Of a stretch of DNA of 64,000 nt, positions 17,003 through 26,441 are shown piece after piece; the first letter of the stretch is position 1, and the number at the start of each line of letters is the position of its first letter. The stretch covers positions 34,451-98,450 of the forward strand of contig MESE01000099.1 in NCBI GenBank assembly GCA_001770855.1. The letters run 5' to 3'. The DNA is from Burkholderiales bacterium RIFCSPLOWO2_02_FULL_57_36. GTDB lineage: Bacteria; Pseudomonadota; Gammaproteobacteria; Burkholderiales; Burkholderiaceae_D. The notes under the pieces were generated by a model. It worked only from the letters and a program-made list of their open reading frames with translations, had not been told where the DNA came from and searched no databases. Made by a program: the position numbers and the translations under genes.

Positions 17003-18250
17003 TTGAGCCGCTCACGCCAGCGCCGTGTCGTCGTTACCGGTTTGGGATGCGTATCGCCGGTCGGCAATACCATTGCCGAGACTTGGAACGCGATAATCGA
17101 AGGCAAATCCGGAATTGCGACCATCACCAGGTTTGATGCCACGCCTTTCAGCACGCACTTTGCAGGTGAAGTCAAAGGCTTCAATATTGAAGACTATATT
17201 CCTGCGAAAGCTGCGCGCAGCATGGATAGGTTTATCCATTACGGCGTGGCGGCGGGCATGCAGGCGATGCAGGACTGCGGTATTGTCGTCACCGAAGCCA
17301 ATGCCGAGCGCATCGGCGTTATTGTCGGTTCCGGTATTGGCGGTTTGCCGCTGATCGAAGAAACTCATGCTGAACTGGCAAATCGCGGTCCTCGCCGGAT
17401 CAGTCCTTTCTTTGTGCCGGCTTCGATCATCAACATGATTTCCGGCCATCTTTCAATCAAATATGGTCTACAAGGCCCGAATCTGGCAATAGTGACAGCC
17501 TGTACCACGGGTTTGCACTGCATAGGCGTGGCAGGCCGCATGATTGAATATGGCGATGCTGACGTAATGATTGCCGGCGGCGCGGAAGCAACCATTTCGC
17601 CGCTTGGTTTGGGCGGCTTCGCATCTGCGCGGGCGCTCTCTTCGCGTAACGAGGATCCTGCAACGGCGTCCCGGCCTTGGGACCGCGACCGTGACGGTTT
17701 CGTTCTCGGTGAAGGCGCCGGCGTGATGGTGCTGGAAGAGTATGAGCATGCAAAAGCACGCGGCGCGAAGATTTATGCGGAGTTGCTCGGCTTTGGCATG
17801 AGCGCCGATGCCCACCACATTACCGCACCGATAGAAGATGGCGAAGGCGCGCGACGCTGCATGGTTGCCGCTTTAAAGAATGCAGGGACCAATGTGGATC
17901 AAGTGGACTACGTCAATGCGCACGGCACGTCGACACCGTTGGGCGATCTTGCGGAGACAATCGGTCTTAAGCGGACCTTCGGCGACCATGCAAAGAAGAT
18001 CATCGTCAATTCGACCAAGTCGATGACCGGACACTTGCTGGGGGGCGCCGGCGGGCTGGAATCGGTATTCACCGTGCTGGCGGTACATCACCAGGTGTCG
18101 CCGCCGACCATCAATATATTCAATCAGGATCCTGCGTGCGATCTTGATTATTGTGCCAATACGGCGCGCGAAATGCCGATTGATGTCGCCGTCAAGAATT
18201 CATTTGGTTTCGGCGGCACTAACGGAACGCTTGTATTCGGCAAGCCTTAG
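17003..18250 (+). CDS. fabF: Beta-ketoacyl-ACP synthase II
   Basis: A 415-residue elongation condensing enzyme. The Cys-His-His triad is present: Cys167 in TACTTGLHC, His in [11 protein letters not shown] near residue 307, and His in [15 protein letters not shown] near residue 344. The start is TTG at 17003, preceded by CCAGGAG, and gives the expected N terminus just before [15 protein letters not shown]. It is the last gene of the fab cluster. No U-tract terminator follows, only a weak GCTGTCC/GGACAGC inverted repeat at 18258-18290. Confidence 0.97.
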   Translation: MSRSRQRRVVVTGLGCVSPVGNTIAETWNAIIEGKSGIATITRFDATPFSTHFAGEVKGFNIEDYIPAKAARSMDRFIHYGVAAGMQAMQDCGIVVTEANAERIGVIVGSGIGGLPLIEETHAELANRGPRRISPFFVPASIINMISGHLSIKYGLQGPNLAIVTACTTGLHCIGVAGRMIEYGDADVMIAGGAEATISPLGLGGFASARALSSRNEDPATASRPWDRDRDGFVLGEGAGVMVLEEYEHAKARGAKIYAELLGFGMSADAHHITAPIEDGEGARRCMVAALKNAGTNVDQVDYVNAHGTSTPLGDLAETIGLKRTFGDHAKKIIVNSTKSMTGHLLGGAGGLESVFTVLAVHHQVSPPTINIFNQDPACDLDYCANTAREMPIDVAVKNSFGFGGTNGTLVFGKP

Positions 18251-18310
18251 ACCTCTAGCTGTCCAACGCTTTCATCGGGCGGCGGACAGCGTCGGCAGCT
18301 AATCCCAATC

Positions 18311-18808
18311 ATGTCTATCGCAGTATCTGCTGTGGTCAACCCATCCCGATCGCTGGTCGCAGCGGTCGGCGGCATGTGCGTAGCCGTGGCACTTTTCGCC
18401 GGCATGATCGGCCTGGGCCAAATCGGTGAGTTATCGGACCATTCACGGTTGCTTGTTGCAGGAAGTTGCATTATTGCAGCTTTTTTTGGTTTTTATCAGA
18501 TTGTGCGGACAAGAAAAACGTTCCGTATTGATATTTCCGGTATCGGACAAATCCGGTTGGAGGAATATATCGTGGCAGGGAGATTCTCTTCTCCGGCCGA
18601 AGCGGCCAAAAGCGAAGTGGTTGACTTGATGCCGGATTCTACAATTTGGCCTCATTTGTTGCTTTTGCGATTACGGAGTGAAGACAAGCAAATTACTGTA
18701 CTGCCAATTTTGCGGGATTGCATCGGGGGCGATGATTTTCGTGCGTTATCAATTGCGTGCCGTTGGATTGCCGCGCAAAATAGTGGCGCAAAAAACAAGC
18801 AAATTTGA
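18311..18808 (+). CDS. Small membrane protein, YgfX-like
   Basis: A 165-residue protein with two hydrophobic helices near the N terminus (about residues 15-35 and 45-63), then a basic turn (RTRKTFR) and a soluble beta-rich C-terminal domain. The overall plan of two membrane helices, a short cytoplasmic domain and a late Leu-rich LLLLRLRSED segment followed by a conserved-looking DDFRAL resembles YgfX/CptA-type proteins. The match is by pattern only. It sits between fabF and rpoE on the same strand, 60 bp after fabF. It may be co-transcribed with either neighbour. Function is unknown. Confidence 0.6.
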   Translation: MSIAVSAVVNPSRSLVAAVGGMCVAVALFAGMIGLGQIGELSDHSRLLVAGSCIIAAFFGFYQIVRTRKTFRIDISGIGQIRLEEYIVAGRFSSPAEAAKSEVVDLMPDSTIWPHLLLLRLRSEDKQITVLPILRDCIGGDDFRALSIACRWIAAQNSGAKNKQI

Positions 18809-18827
18809 CTGGTATCGAACTTTTTAT

Positions 18828-18856
18828 TGAACTTAATATATTTCACTTAGTCAACA
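18828..18856 (+). promoter_or_regulatory. Candidate sigma-E promoter of rpoE
   Basis: TGAACTT (18828-18834), 16 nt, then TCAACA (18851-18856), close to the sigma-E pattern GAACTT-N16-TCNAA. It lies 42 bp before the rpoE start, where autoregulation is expected. A second GAACTT (18817-18822) lacks a good partner. Confidence 0.4.
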
Positions 18857-18897
18857 GTTAGCCGCGTATATGTTGCATAGAGACAAGGAAACGGGGA

Positions 18898-19500
18898 TTG
18901 ACGACAGAACGCGATATTGATCAACTACTAGTTGAGCGCGTCCAGCGTGGCGACAAAAGGGCGTTCGAGCTATTGGTGACCAAATACCAAAGGAAACTGA
19001 TGCGACTCGTGTCGCGGCTTGTTCGCGACCAGGCGGAGGCTGAAGATGTTGTACAGGAAGCTTTTATCAAGGCTTATCGTGCACTTCCACAGTTTCGTGG
19101 GGATTCTGCGTTTTATACTTGGTTATACAGAATTGGCATCAATACCGCGAAGAATTACCTGGTAACGCAGGGCCGCAGAGCGCCGACCTCGACCGAGGCC
19201 GATGCAGAGGAGGCAGAAACTTTTGACGATGGGGAGCACCTAAGAGATATCAATACCCCAGAGTCAATGCTGGCGACCAAGCAGATTGCCGAAACGGTCA
19301 ATGTTGCAATGGATGCGTTGCCGGAAGAGTTACGCATGGCGATCACTCTGCGCGAGATCGAAGGCTTAAGTTATGATGAAATTGCCGAAGCGATGGGATG
19401 TCCGATTGGCACGGTACGCAGTCGGATTTTCAGAGCCCGCGAGGCGATCGCCGAGAAACTGAGGCCTTTATTAGGAACTGCAATTGATAAGCGCTGGTGA
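18898..19500 (+). CDS. rpoE: RNA polymerase sigma factor RpoE (sigma-E/AlgU)
   Basis: A 200-residue group IV (ECF) sigma factor for envelope stress. Region 2 contains LVRDQAEAEDVVQEAFIKAY and FYTWLYRIGINTAKNYL. Region 4 contains LPEELRMAITLREIEGLSYDEIAEAMGCPIGTVRSRI, a helix-turn-helix (segments quoted in part). The start is TTG at 18898, after AAGGAAACGGGG. The downstream rseA, rseB and mucD confirm the RpoE assignment. A possible sigma-E promoter lies just upstream, as expected of autoregulation. Confidence 0.96.
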   Translation: MTTERDIDQLLVERVQRGDKRAFELLVTKYQRKLMRLVSRLVRDQAEAEDVVQEAFIKAYRALPQFRGDSAFYTWLYRIGINTAKNYLVTQGRRAPTSTEADAEEAETFDDGEHLRDINTPESMLATKQIAETVNVAMDALPEELRMAITLREIEGLSYDEIAEAMGCPIGTVRSRIFRAREAIAEKLRPLLGTAIDKRW

Positions 19501-19566
19501 AGAGTACGAGATACAAGAAGATAAGTGGCATGAAGAAGGGCTGGTTTGGCTTTGGCGAGGTAACTT

Positions 19567-20226
19567 ATGAATACGAATAAAACGAGTCGGGAGAATATTT
19601 CGGCATTGGCTGACAATGAATTGGCCGATGGCCACATTGATGCGATGTTGGTGGCGCTACGTCAGCCAGAAGAGCAAGCTGCATGGAACATCTACCACCA
19701 GATTGGCGATGTATTGCGATCTGACGACATGGCAATTGCGATGCGGCCGGACTTTGCTGCGCGCATGGCTGCACGTCTTGATGCGGAGCCGGTAATAATC
19801 GCGCCTTCGTTCGCCAATCCGTCGGCGACACCTCAACAAACAGGAACAACCGGTAACAAGACCAGTTCCGGTTCCAATAGCAGGTTCAAACGTTTTGCTC
19901 TGCCAGGTGTGGTTGCTGCTGCAGCGGCATCGGTGGCACTAATAACCACGCCTCAGTTAATGGTTGCGATGAAAGGAAGCGCTACCAGCGACAATGCACA
20001 GGCAATGGTCGCGTCAACGGACCGGTCAGGGTCGCATGCTTCCATTATTTCAGCCTCTGCTTCACACTCGGCAGTGGCTTCTACTGCCGCTTCGAGTGAC
20101 GGCATGGTTTTGCGCGATCCGCATATCGATGAATATTTGCGGGCACACCAACGTTTTTCTCCTTCCATGTATAGCAGTGCGCAGTTCGCGCGTTCGGCAA
20201 CGCTAGCGAATGACTCTGAAAAATAG
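19567..20226 (+). CDS. rseA: Anti-sigma-E factor RseA
   Basis: A 219-residue single-pass membrane protein. The cytoplasmic N terminus (ISALADNELADGH, then AAWNIYHQIGDVLRSDD) is the sigma-E-binding RseA domain. One transmembrane helix spans about residues 111-134, and a Ser/Ala-rich periplasmic region follows. Under envelope stress it is cleaved to release RpoE. It is located directly downstream of rpoE and overlaps or abuts rseB. The periplasmic tail is poorly conserved in this family. Confidence 0.92.
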   Translation: MNTNKTSRENISALADNELADGHIDAMLVALRQPEEQAAWNIYHQIGDVLRSDDMAIAMRPDFAARMAARLDAEPVIIAPSFANPSATPQQTGTTGNKTSSGSNSRFKRFALPGVVAAAAASVALITTPQLMVAMKGSATSDNAQAMVASTDRSGSHASIISASASHSAVASTAASSDGMVLRDPHIDEYLRAHQRFSPSMYSSAQFARSATLANDSEK

Positions 20227-20230
20227 CCTC

Positions 20231-21268
20231 ATGCAACGAACACTGGAATTGTTTAAGTTTGTCGTTGGTCTATCCAGTCTAATTGCGTTTCCCGCATACG
20301 CCGAAGAGATCGGTTCGGCCGCAGTTGACAAACGTGACGCGCAGGTTTGGCTAATGAAAATCCAATCTGCGGCGCATAGGCTCAACTATTCAGGCACATT
20401 TGTTTACCAGCAAGGCGATCAGGTAAGGACATCGCGCATATCGCATGTTCTGGACGGGAAAAACGAGATTGAGAAGCTTGAAGTGCTGGACGGTAAACCT
20501 AGGGAATATATTCGTAATAACGAAGAGATTGTCTATTATGTTCCTGAAACGAAGACACTTCTCATTGAAAAACGCGTAACACAGGATGTCTTTCCTGCGA
20601 TCCTGGCTGCAAATCCAACCGACCTGGCTAATTACTATTCCATAAAAAAGGCAGAAGTCGGCAGGGTAGCGGGTTTTGAATGCCAAGCGGTCGCGCTCGA
20701 ACCTAAAGATAATCTGCGCTATGGTTATAAACTTTGGGCTGAGAAGTCAACCGGCCTCCTGCTGCGTGCCCAGACATTCAATGACCGAAGCGAAATCGTG
20801 GAGCAAATTGCATTCACCCATGTCGCCATAGGCAATATTGATCGCGAACAGGTGAAACCAAGCTTTCAAAATACGCGCGGGTGGCGTGTCGAAAATGCAG
20901 TGATGAATCAGGTCAATCTGTCCAATTGGACAGTTAAATCTGTGCCGGGCGGGTTCAAAAAAATTCGGGAATTGAAAAGACTTTTGTCTGACGCCGGCGC
21001 ACAAGAACCTTCGGCGGATGGTACGCGCGCACCCAATCAACCGCGTCAAAGAGAAGTTTCTCAAATTGTTTTTTCTGATGGCCTTGCCGCGATCTCGGTT
21101 TTTATCGAGCCTGGAACGCAAAGCCGTACCGAAGGTTCAATGCAACAAGGCGCCATGAATATCATCGGTAAGCGTTATGGCGATTTTTGGCTTACCATTG
21201 TAGGAGAAGTTCCTTCAACTGCGATTAAACAAGTCGCTAATTCGATTGAATTCAAATCTAATAAATAA
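20231..21268 (+). CDS. rseB: Sigma-E regulatory protein RseB/MucB
   Basis: A 345-residue periplasmic protein that binds RseA and protects it from cleavage until it senses mislocalised lipoprotein or LPS. Starting at the ATG at 20231, 4 bp after the rseA stop, gives a clean signal peptide (MQRTLELFK, a hydrophobic core, then PAYA before EEI). An ATG at 20210 inside rseA would add 7 residues. The N-terminal domain has NYSGTFVYQQGDQVRTSRI and the C-terminal domain has IVFSDGLAAISVFIEPG, both characteristic of MucB/RseB. Confidence 0.93.
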   Translation: MQRTLELFKFVVGLSSLIAFPAYAEEIGSAAVDKRDAQVWLMKIQSAAHRLNYSGTFVYQQGDQVRTSRISHVLDGKNEIEKLEVLDGKPREYIRNNEEIVYYVPETKTLLIEKRVTQDVFPAILAANPTDLANYYSIKKAEVGRVAGFECQAVALEPKDNLRYGYKLWAEKSTGLLLRAQTFNDRSEIVEQIAFTHVAIGNIDREQVKPSFQNTRGWRVENAVMNQVNLSNWTVKSVPGGFKKIRELKRLLSDAGAQEPSADGTRAPNQPRQREVSQIVFSDGLAAISVFIEPGTQSRTEGSMQQGAMNIIGKRYGDFWLTIVGEVPSTAIKQVANSIEFKSNK

Positions 21269-21277
21269 TATTGAATT

Positions 21278-22750
21278 ATGAAAATAACCTCTTCTATTCG
21301 GAAAATCACGCCAACTATAGTGTTGGCGGCATGCGGTTTCTTTACGCCGGTTTTGGTCGGCATCGCTATGCCTGCATATGCGCAATCGGTTGCCGGGCTG
21401 CCGGATTTTACTGATCTGGTTGACCGGGTTGGTCCTGCGGTGGTCAACATTCGCACCACGCAAAAGGTAAAGCCGGGTCAAGGCACAATCCCAGGCGGTG
21501 ACGACGAAGAAATGCAGGAGTTTTTTCGTCGCTTCTTCGGCGTGCCGATTCCCCCGCGTCAGCAGCCCTCTCCCCGAGGCCGCAAACCGTCCCCGCAGCA
21601 GGAAGAAGAAGTACCGCGCGGAGTGGGATCCGGTTTTATCATTTCTGCGGACGGTTACGTGATGACCAATGCGCATGTAGTTGAAGGCGCAGACGACGTT
21701 TATGTAACACTGACAGACAAGCGCGAGTACAAGGCAAAAATCATAGGTTCCGACAAACGTACCGATGTTGCGCTGGTCAAGATTGAAGGCAGCAATTTGC
21801 CGCGATTGACGATGGGCGACTCAAACAAGCTTCGCGTTGGCGAGTGGGTGATCGCGATCGGCTCGCCGTTCGGCCTCGATAACACGGTTACCGCCGGGAT
21901 CGTTTCCGCGAAGGCGCGCGATACCGGCGATTACCTGCCATTGATTCAAACCGACGTAGCAGTCAACCCAGGCAATTCGGGCGGCCCCTTGATCAACATG
22001 CGTGGTGAAGTTGTCGGCATCAACTCGCAGATCTATAGCCGATCCGGTGGCTACATGGGCATTTCGTTTGCGGTTCCGGTAGATGAGGCGATGCGAGTTT
22101 CGGAACAACTGAAAACGACTGGCAAGGTTACGCGCGGCCGGCTTGGCGTGCAAATCGGTGAAGTGACAAAAGAGGTCGCAGAGTCTCTTGGATTGCCGAA
22201 GTCGCAAGGGGCATTGGTGCAGCGCATAGAGCCTGGTAGCCCGGCGGAGAAAGGCGGATTGGAAGCAGGGGATATCATCCTCAAATTCAATGGCGCCGCG
22301 ATTGAAAAATCAAGTGATTTACCTCGCCTCGTGGGGAACACCAAACCAGGCTCACGCGCTACTGTGACCGTCTGGCGCAGGGGAGCAAACCGCGACTTGA
22401 ACATGACCGTGACCGAAATGGATGCGGATAAGGTCGCCAAGAAAGAAGAAAAATTCAAGCCCGATCAACCGGTCAATACTTTGGGATTGGCCGTCAGCGA
22501 TCTGACGGAAGCTCAAAAGAAAGAACTCCGAGTTGATGGCGGCGTGATTGTCGAAACGGCAGAAGGTGCTGCCGCACGAGCAGGACTGCGGGCCGGGGAC
22601 GTGATTCTTCGGCTCAACAATGTCGACGTCAAGGACGCAAAGCAATTCAATGCCTTGGTGACGAAGCTTGAACCCAAGAAGACGGCGGTACTGTTGGTGC
22701 GGCGAGGGGATTCATCTCAATTCGTACCGGTTAAGCCGAACGGACAGTAG
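21278..22750 (+). CDS. mucD: Periplasmic serine protease MucD/DegP (HtrA family)
   Basis: A 490-residue protein with a signal peptide ending at AYAQS (about residue 36). The trypsin-like domain has the catalytic triad His133 (TNAHVVEG), Asp163 (RTDVAL) and Ser234 (NPGNSGGP). Two PDZ domains follow (about residues 285-375 and 390-485). It degrades or refolds damaged envelope proteins and forms the output arm of the rpoE-rseA-rseB-mucD operon. A Pro/Gln-rich insert at residues 90-112 is the variable LA-loop. Confidence 0.95.
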   Translation: MKITSSIRKITPTIVLAACGFFTPVLVGIAMPAYAQSVAGLPDFTDLVDRVGPAVVNIRTTQKVKPGQGTIPGGDDEEMQEFFRRFFGVPIPPRQQPSPRGRKPSPQQEEEVPRGVGSGFIISADGYVMTNAHVVEGADDVYVTLTDKREYKAKIIGSDKRTDVALVKIEGSNLPRLTMGDSNKLRVGEWVIAIGSPFGLDNTVTAGIVSAKARDTGDYLPLIQTDVAVNPGNSGGPLINMRGEVVGINSQIYSRSGGYMGISFAVPVDEAMRVSEQLKTTGKVTRGRLGVQIGEVTKEVAESLGLPKSQGALVQRIEPGSPAEKGGLEAGDIILKFNGAAIEKSSDLPRLVGNTKPGSRATVTVWRRGANRDLNMTVTEMDADKVAKKEEKFKPDQPVNTLGLAVSDLTEAQKKELRVDGGVIVETAEGAAARAGLRAGDVILRLNNVDVKDAKQFNALVTKLEPKKTAVLLVRRGDSSQFVPVKPNGQ

Positions 22751-22765
22751 CATATCGATGATTGG

Positions 22766-22804
22766 ACGGGCTGCGGGCGGATAAGCCATGCAGCCCGTTT
22801 CTTT
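22766..22804 (+). terminator. Terminator after mucD
   Basis: ACGGGCTGC (22766-22774) pairs perfectly with GCAGCCCGT (22790-22798), followed by TTCTTTT. It closes the sigma-E operon. Confidence 0.75.
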
Positions 22805-22889
22805 TGGCGCTCGGATAAAAATTATATTTGAACTATTCCTCCTTTCCTTGGCGGTTGACCTTGTCCGTTTGCCATGCCGGCGATAACTT

Positions 22890-23153
22890 TTGATTCAATT
22901 TACTCTTTACTCGCGATCGTATTGCCACCTCTGTGAGGACATGCTGCAGGCGCTGCAAGTCTTGCAACAGGAACATTTGTTTGTCATCGAGATAATCGAT
23001 ATTGATGAGGACAATGACCTTGTGGCACAGTTCGACGAACTGGTGCCGGTGCTGTTTGCCAGAAAAGGCGATACGGCACCGGTGCAACTTTGCCATTATT
23101 TCCTGAATGAAATAAAGGTCGGAGCATTCTTGCGCAATGAGGCATCTGATTAA
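22890..23153 (+). CDS. Glutaredoxin-like protein (DUF836 family)
   Basis: An 87-residue thioredoxin-fold protein. The redox motif SYCHLCEDM gives Cys12 and Cys15, and the cis-proline is in ELVPVLF near residue 53. This matches the small glutaredoxin-family (DUF836) proteins often found just upstream of lepA. The start is TTG at 22890; a stronger start is not visible. The substrate is unknown. A terminator-like hairpin separates it from lepA. Confidence 0.82.
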   Translation: MIQFTLYSRSYCHLCEDMLQALQVLQQEHLFVIEIIDIDEDNDLVAQFDELVPVLFARKGDTAPVQLCHYFLNEIKVGAFLRNEASD

Positions 23154-23231
23154 ACTCCCTAGACTATTTTCGCGGCCTTTACCCGTTGAAATCCGGTAAA
23201 ATGCGGCTATCGAACAACCTTTCGCACTAAG

Positions 23232-23274
23232 GCGCTCGCCTGGGGAGACTTTCCCCTCTCGGAGCGCTTTTTTT
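23232..23274 (+). terminator. Terminator-like hairpin immediately upstream of lepA
   Basis: GCGCTC (23232-23237) pairs with GAGCGC (23262-23267), with an inner GGGGA/TCCCC stem (23242-23246 with 23252-23256), followed by seven T. It ends 18 bp before the lepA ATG. It may end the upstream transcript or act as an attenuator of lepA; a TAAAAT at 23197-23202 could start a short leader RNA. Confidence 0.65.
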
Positions 23275-23292
23275 GTAATTGCACTCAAGTTA

Positions 23293-25086
23293 ATGAACAA
23301 CATCCGCAATTTCTCCATCATTGCCCATATCGACCATGGAAAGTCCACACTCGCAGATCGCATTATTCAGCTTTGCGGTGGACTGTCTGATCGCGAGATG
23401 GAAGCCCAGGTTCTGGATTCAATGGATCTGGAGCGAGAACGGGGTATCACGATCAAGGCCCAAACGGCTGCGTTGACCTATAAGGCGCGCGACGGACAAG
23501 TCTATAATCTCAATTTGATCGATACGCCCGGTCATGTGGATTTCAGCTATGAAGTCAGCCGTTCGCTGTCGGCCTGTGAGGGCGCGCTGCTGGTAGTGGA
23601 TGCTTCGCAAGGGGTTGAGGCGCAAACCGTGGCTAACTGCTACACCGCGCTCGATCTTGGCGTCGAAGTTGTGCCGGTGCTCAACAAGATCGACTTGCCT
23701 TCCGCCGATCCGGAGAACGCAATTGCGGAAATTGAGGAAGTGATCGGTATTGACGCAACAGACGCAGTGCGCTGTTCCGCAAAAACGGGGCTCGGCGTGC
23801 AAGACGTATTGGAATCGCTGATTGCCAGAATCCCGCCGCCCAAAGGCGATCCGACGGCGCCGCTGCAGGCATTGATTGTTGACTCTTGGTTTGATAATTA
23901 CGTCGGCGTCGTCATGCTGGTGCGGGTGATCAACGGAACCTTGCGTCCTAAGGAAAAAATCCTGTTGATGGCGACCGGATCGCAGCACTTGACGGAAAGC
24001 GTCGGTGTTTTCACGCCTAAATCGATTGCGCGCGATTCGCTCTCCGCAGGCCAGGTGGGCTTTGTCATTGCCGGTATCAAGGAGTTGAAGGCAGCCCGAG
24101 TCGGCGATACCGTTACTTTTGCAGCAAAGCCCGCCGCAGAGCCGCTGCCCGGCTTTAAGGAAGTGCAGCCGCAGGTTTTTGCCGGATTATTCCCGGTGGA
24201 GGCAAACCAGTACGATGCGTTGCGCGACTCGCTCGAAAAATTGAAGTTGAACGACGCCGCGCTGCAATATGAGCCGGAAGTCTCCCAGGCTTTGGGGTTT
24301 GGATTTCGTTGCGGATTTCTCGGATTGCTGCATATGGAAATTGTGCAGGAACGGCTTGAGCGCGAGTTCGATATGGACTTGATCACAACTGCGCCTACGG
24401 TCATCTACGAGGTGGTGCTGCGGGATGGGACGATCCTGATGGTTGATAATCCTTCCAAGATGCCCGATCCTTCCAAGATCGAAGAAATTCGCGAGCCGAT
24501 TGTGACAGTGAATCTGTACATGCCGCAAGAATATGTCGGCTCCGTCATCACCTTGTGCACCCAGAAACGCGGTATGCAAATCAATATGAGCTATCACGGG
24601 AAGCAGGTGCAATTGGTCTATGAAATGCCGATGGCCGAGATCGTACTCGATTTTTTCGACAAATTGAAATCGACCTCGCGCGGCTATGCGTCGATGGATT
24701 ACGAGTTCAAGGAATACCGGGCGGCCGACGTGGTGAAAGTCGACATGCTGATCAATAGTGAGAAAGTCGATGCGCTTGCGATCATCGTGCATCGCGCCAA
24801 TAGCCAATATCGCGGTCGTGCGGTGGCCAGCAAGATGCGCGAACTGATTCCGCGCCAGATGTTCGATGTCGCGATTCAGGCAGCAATCGGCGCCAACATT
24901 ATTTCCCGTGAAAACGTAAAGGCCTTGCGGAAGAACGTGCTGGCTAAATGTTACGGCGGCGATATCAGCCGCAAGAGGAAATTGCTGGAAAAGCAGAAAG
25001 CCGGCAAAAAGAGAATGAAGCAAGTCGGTTCGGTCGAAATTCCGCAGGAAGCTTTCTTGGCAATTTTACAAGTGGATGAAAAATGA
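23293..25086 (+). CDS. lepA: Elongation factor 4 (LepA)
   Basis: A 597-residue translational GTPase. G1 is [10 protein letters not shown], switch II is DTPGHVDF and G4 is NKIDLP near residue 131. The LepA-specific C-terminal domain has [20 protein letters not shown], with the usual YGGD motif. LepA is implicated in initiation-phase ribosome function and 30S assembly. There is no good Shine-Dalgarno before the ATG, and the leader is dominated by a terminator-like hairpin. The end overlaps lepB by 4 bp. Confidence 0.98.
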   Translation: MNNIRNFSIIAHIDHGKSTLADRIIQLCGGLSDREMEAQVLDSMDLERERGITIKAQTAALTYKARDGQVYNLNLIDTPGHVDFSYEVSRSLSACEGALLVVDASQGVEAQTVANCYTALDLGVEVVPVLNKIDLPSADPENAIAEIEEVIGIDATDAVRCSAKTGLGVQDVLESLIARIPPPKGDPTAPLQALIVDSWFDNYVGVVMLVRVINGTLRPKEKILLMATGSQHLTESVGVFTPKSIARDSLSAGQVGFVIAGIKELKAARVGDTVTFAAKPAAEPLPGFKEVQPQVFAGLFPVEANQYDALRDSLEKLKLNDAALQYEPEVSQALGFGFRCGFLGLLHMEIVQERLEREFDMDLITTAPTVIYEVVLRDGTILMVDNPSKMPDPSKIEEIREPIVTVNLYMPQEYVGSVITLCTQKRGMQINMSYHGKQVQLVYEMPMAEIVLDFFDKLKSTSRGYASMDYEFKEYRAADVVKVDMLINSEKVDALAIIVHRANSQYRGRAVASKMRELIPRQMFDVAIQAAIGANIISRENVKALRKNVLAKCYGGDISRKRKLLEKQKAGKKRMKQVGSVEIPQEAFLAILQVDEK

Positions 25087-26006
25087 ATTTGCAGGCAATT
25101 TTAGGTAATTTTGCTTTAATACTGTTTGTCTTAACTGTCGCAACCGGCATCGTCTGGTTTCTGGATGTTTTTTATCTGGCCAGGCAAAGACGGGCCAAAG
25201 CCAATGCCGCATTGGCCGAGTTCGATGCGCGCAATGCGCGTTTGGCGGCTGAAGGCATCAAGGTCGACACCAACGGACGAACTGCGTTGGCAGCCGGCAT
25301 TCTCCGGCAGCCGACATGGATTGAATATTCAGGTAGCTTTTTTCCAGTCATTGCATTGGTATTCTTTTTACGCTCATTCTTGTTTGAGCCGTTCAAGATA
25401 CCATCCAGTTCCATGGTCCCGACCTTGCAGATTGGCGACTTGATATTGGTGAACAAGTTTACTTATGGCATTCGTTTACCTGTCATTAACAAGAAAATTA
25501 TCGATGTTAATGATCCTCAGCGCGGTGATGTTATGGTTTTCAAATACCCCAAGGATATTTCCCTTGATTACATCAAGCGTATAGTAGGGGTTCCCGGTGA
25601 TAAAATAGATTATAGAAACAAGCGCTTAACGGTGAATGGTGAAGAGATTTCTTATGTGCGGCTTCCAGATTATCTGGATGAAGAGCATTTAAGTTATTTT
25701 CAGCAATACCAAGAGAATTTGACCGGGGTGGATCACAAGATCCTGGTTGACGAACGCATTCCTCCGGGGGTGTCGGGCGCCGAAAACTTCCCTGGCCGGG
25801 AGCGATGCACTTATAGTACCGACGGATTTACCTGCACTGTCCCTGCTGGACAATACTTTTTGATGGGGGATAATCGAGATAACAGCTTGGATAGCCGATA
25901 TTGGGGTTTCGTACCGGAAGACTATATTGTCGGGAAAGCATTTTATGTCTGGATGAATTTAAATAATTTCCCGACCAATTTGAAACGTATCGGCGGCTTT
26001 CAATAA
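25083..26006 (+). CDS. lepB: Signal peptidase I
   Basis: A 307-residue membrane protease removing signal peptides. Two membrane helices lie at about residues 5-30 and 84-102. The catalytic dyad is Ser110 ([10 protein letters not shown]) and Lys165 (DYIKRIVG). Box [15 protein letters not shown] is near residue 262. The ATG overlaps the lepA stop, the classic lepA-lepB operon. Length and topology match the E. coli enzyme. Confidence 0.97.
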   Translation: MNLQAILGNFALILFVLTVATGIVWFLDVFYLARQRRAKANAALAEFDARNARLAAEGIKVDTNGRTALAAGILRQPTWIEYSGSFFPVIALVFFLRSFLFEPFKIPSSSMVPTLQIGDLILVNKFTYGIRLPVINKKIIDVNDPQRGDVMVFKYPKDISLDYIKRIVGVPGDKIDYRNKRLTVNGEEISYVRLPDYLDEEHLSYFQQYQENLTGVDHKILVDERIPPGVSGAENFPGRERCTYSTDGFTCTVPAGQYFLMGDNRDNSLDSRYWGFVPEDYIVGKAFYVWMNLNNFPTNLKRIGGFQ

Positions 26007-26030
26007 AACATGACATCAGGGAGCGAATCA

Positions 26031-26420
26031 ATGAAACTGCGGTCGAATATCAAGCAACAGGGTGTGTCGTTGACTGGATTGATTTTCGTTTTGGCTATTG
26101 TTGGGGTATTTGCGGTATTGGGATTGAAAGTGGTGCCAACTGTTACTGAATATTTGTCAATTAGAAAGGCAATCGTCAGTGCTAAAGCGGCAGGAACGAC
26201 CCCTGTAGAAATTCGAGCGGCGTTCGATAGACAAGCTGACGTCGGCTATATTGATTCAATCAGCGGCAAGGATTTGGAACTTGTCAAAAATGGCGATACT
26301 TTCGATATAAGTTTCGCTTACCAGAAAAAAATCCCGCTGGTCGGCCCGGTCAGCCTGCTGATTGACTACGAAGATTCCACTGCTCCGAGGCGTCTAGGAA
26401 AAAAAAAGCAGGTCGAGTAA
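26031..26420 (+). CDS. DUF4845 membrane protein
   Basis: A 129-residue protein starting at the ATG at 26031, chosen because GGGAG lies just upstream; an ATG at 26010 would add 7 residues. A basic N terminus and a single hydrophobic helix (about residues 11-30, GVSLTGLIFVLAIVGVFAVL) resemble a type IV pilin-like N terminus. A small soluble domain ends in a Lys-rich tail. DUF4845 proteins occur between lepB and rnc in many beta- and gammaproteobacteria. No function is established. Confidence 0.82.
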   Translation: MKLRSNIKQQGVSLTGLIFVLAIVGVFAVLGLKVVPTVTEYLSIRKAIVSAKAAGTTPVEIRAAFDRQADVGYIDSISGKDLELVKNGDTFDISFAYQKKIPLVGPVSLLIDYEDSTAPRRLGKKKQVE

Positions 26421-26441
26421 CAGCCTGATCGATAAAACAAA

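Noticed and set aside
18258..18290. Inverted repeat GCTGTCC/GGACAGC after fabF as a terminator
   Set aside because: The 19-nt loop and lack of a U-tract make intrinsic termination unlikely.
22833..23363. 176-codon minus-strand frame opposite the glutaredoxin-like gene and the lepA start
   Set aside because: It overlaps the CxxC redox protein and a terminator hairpin and has no domain of its own.
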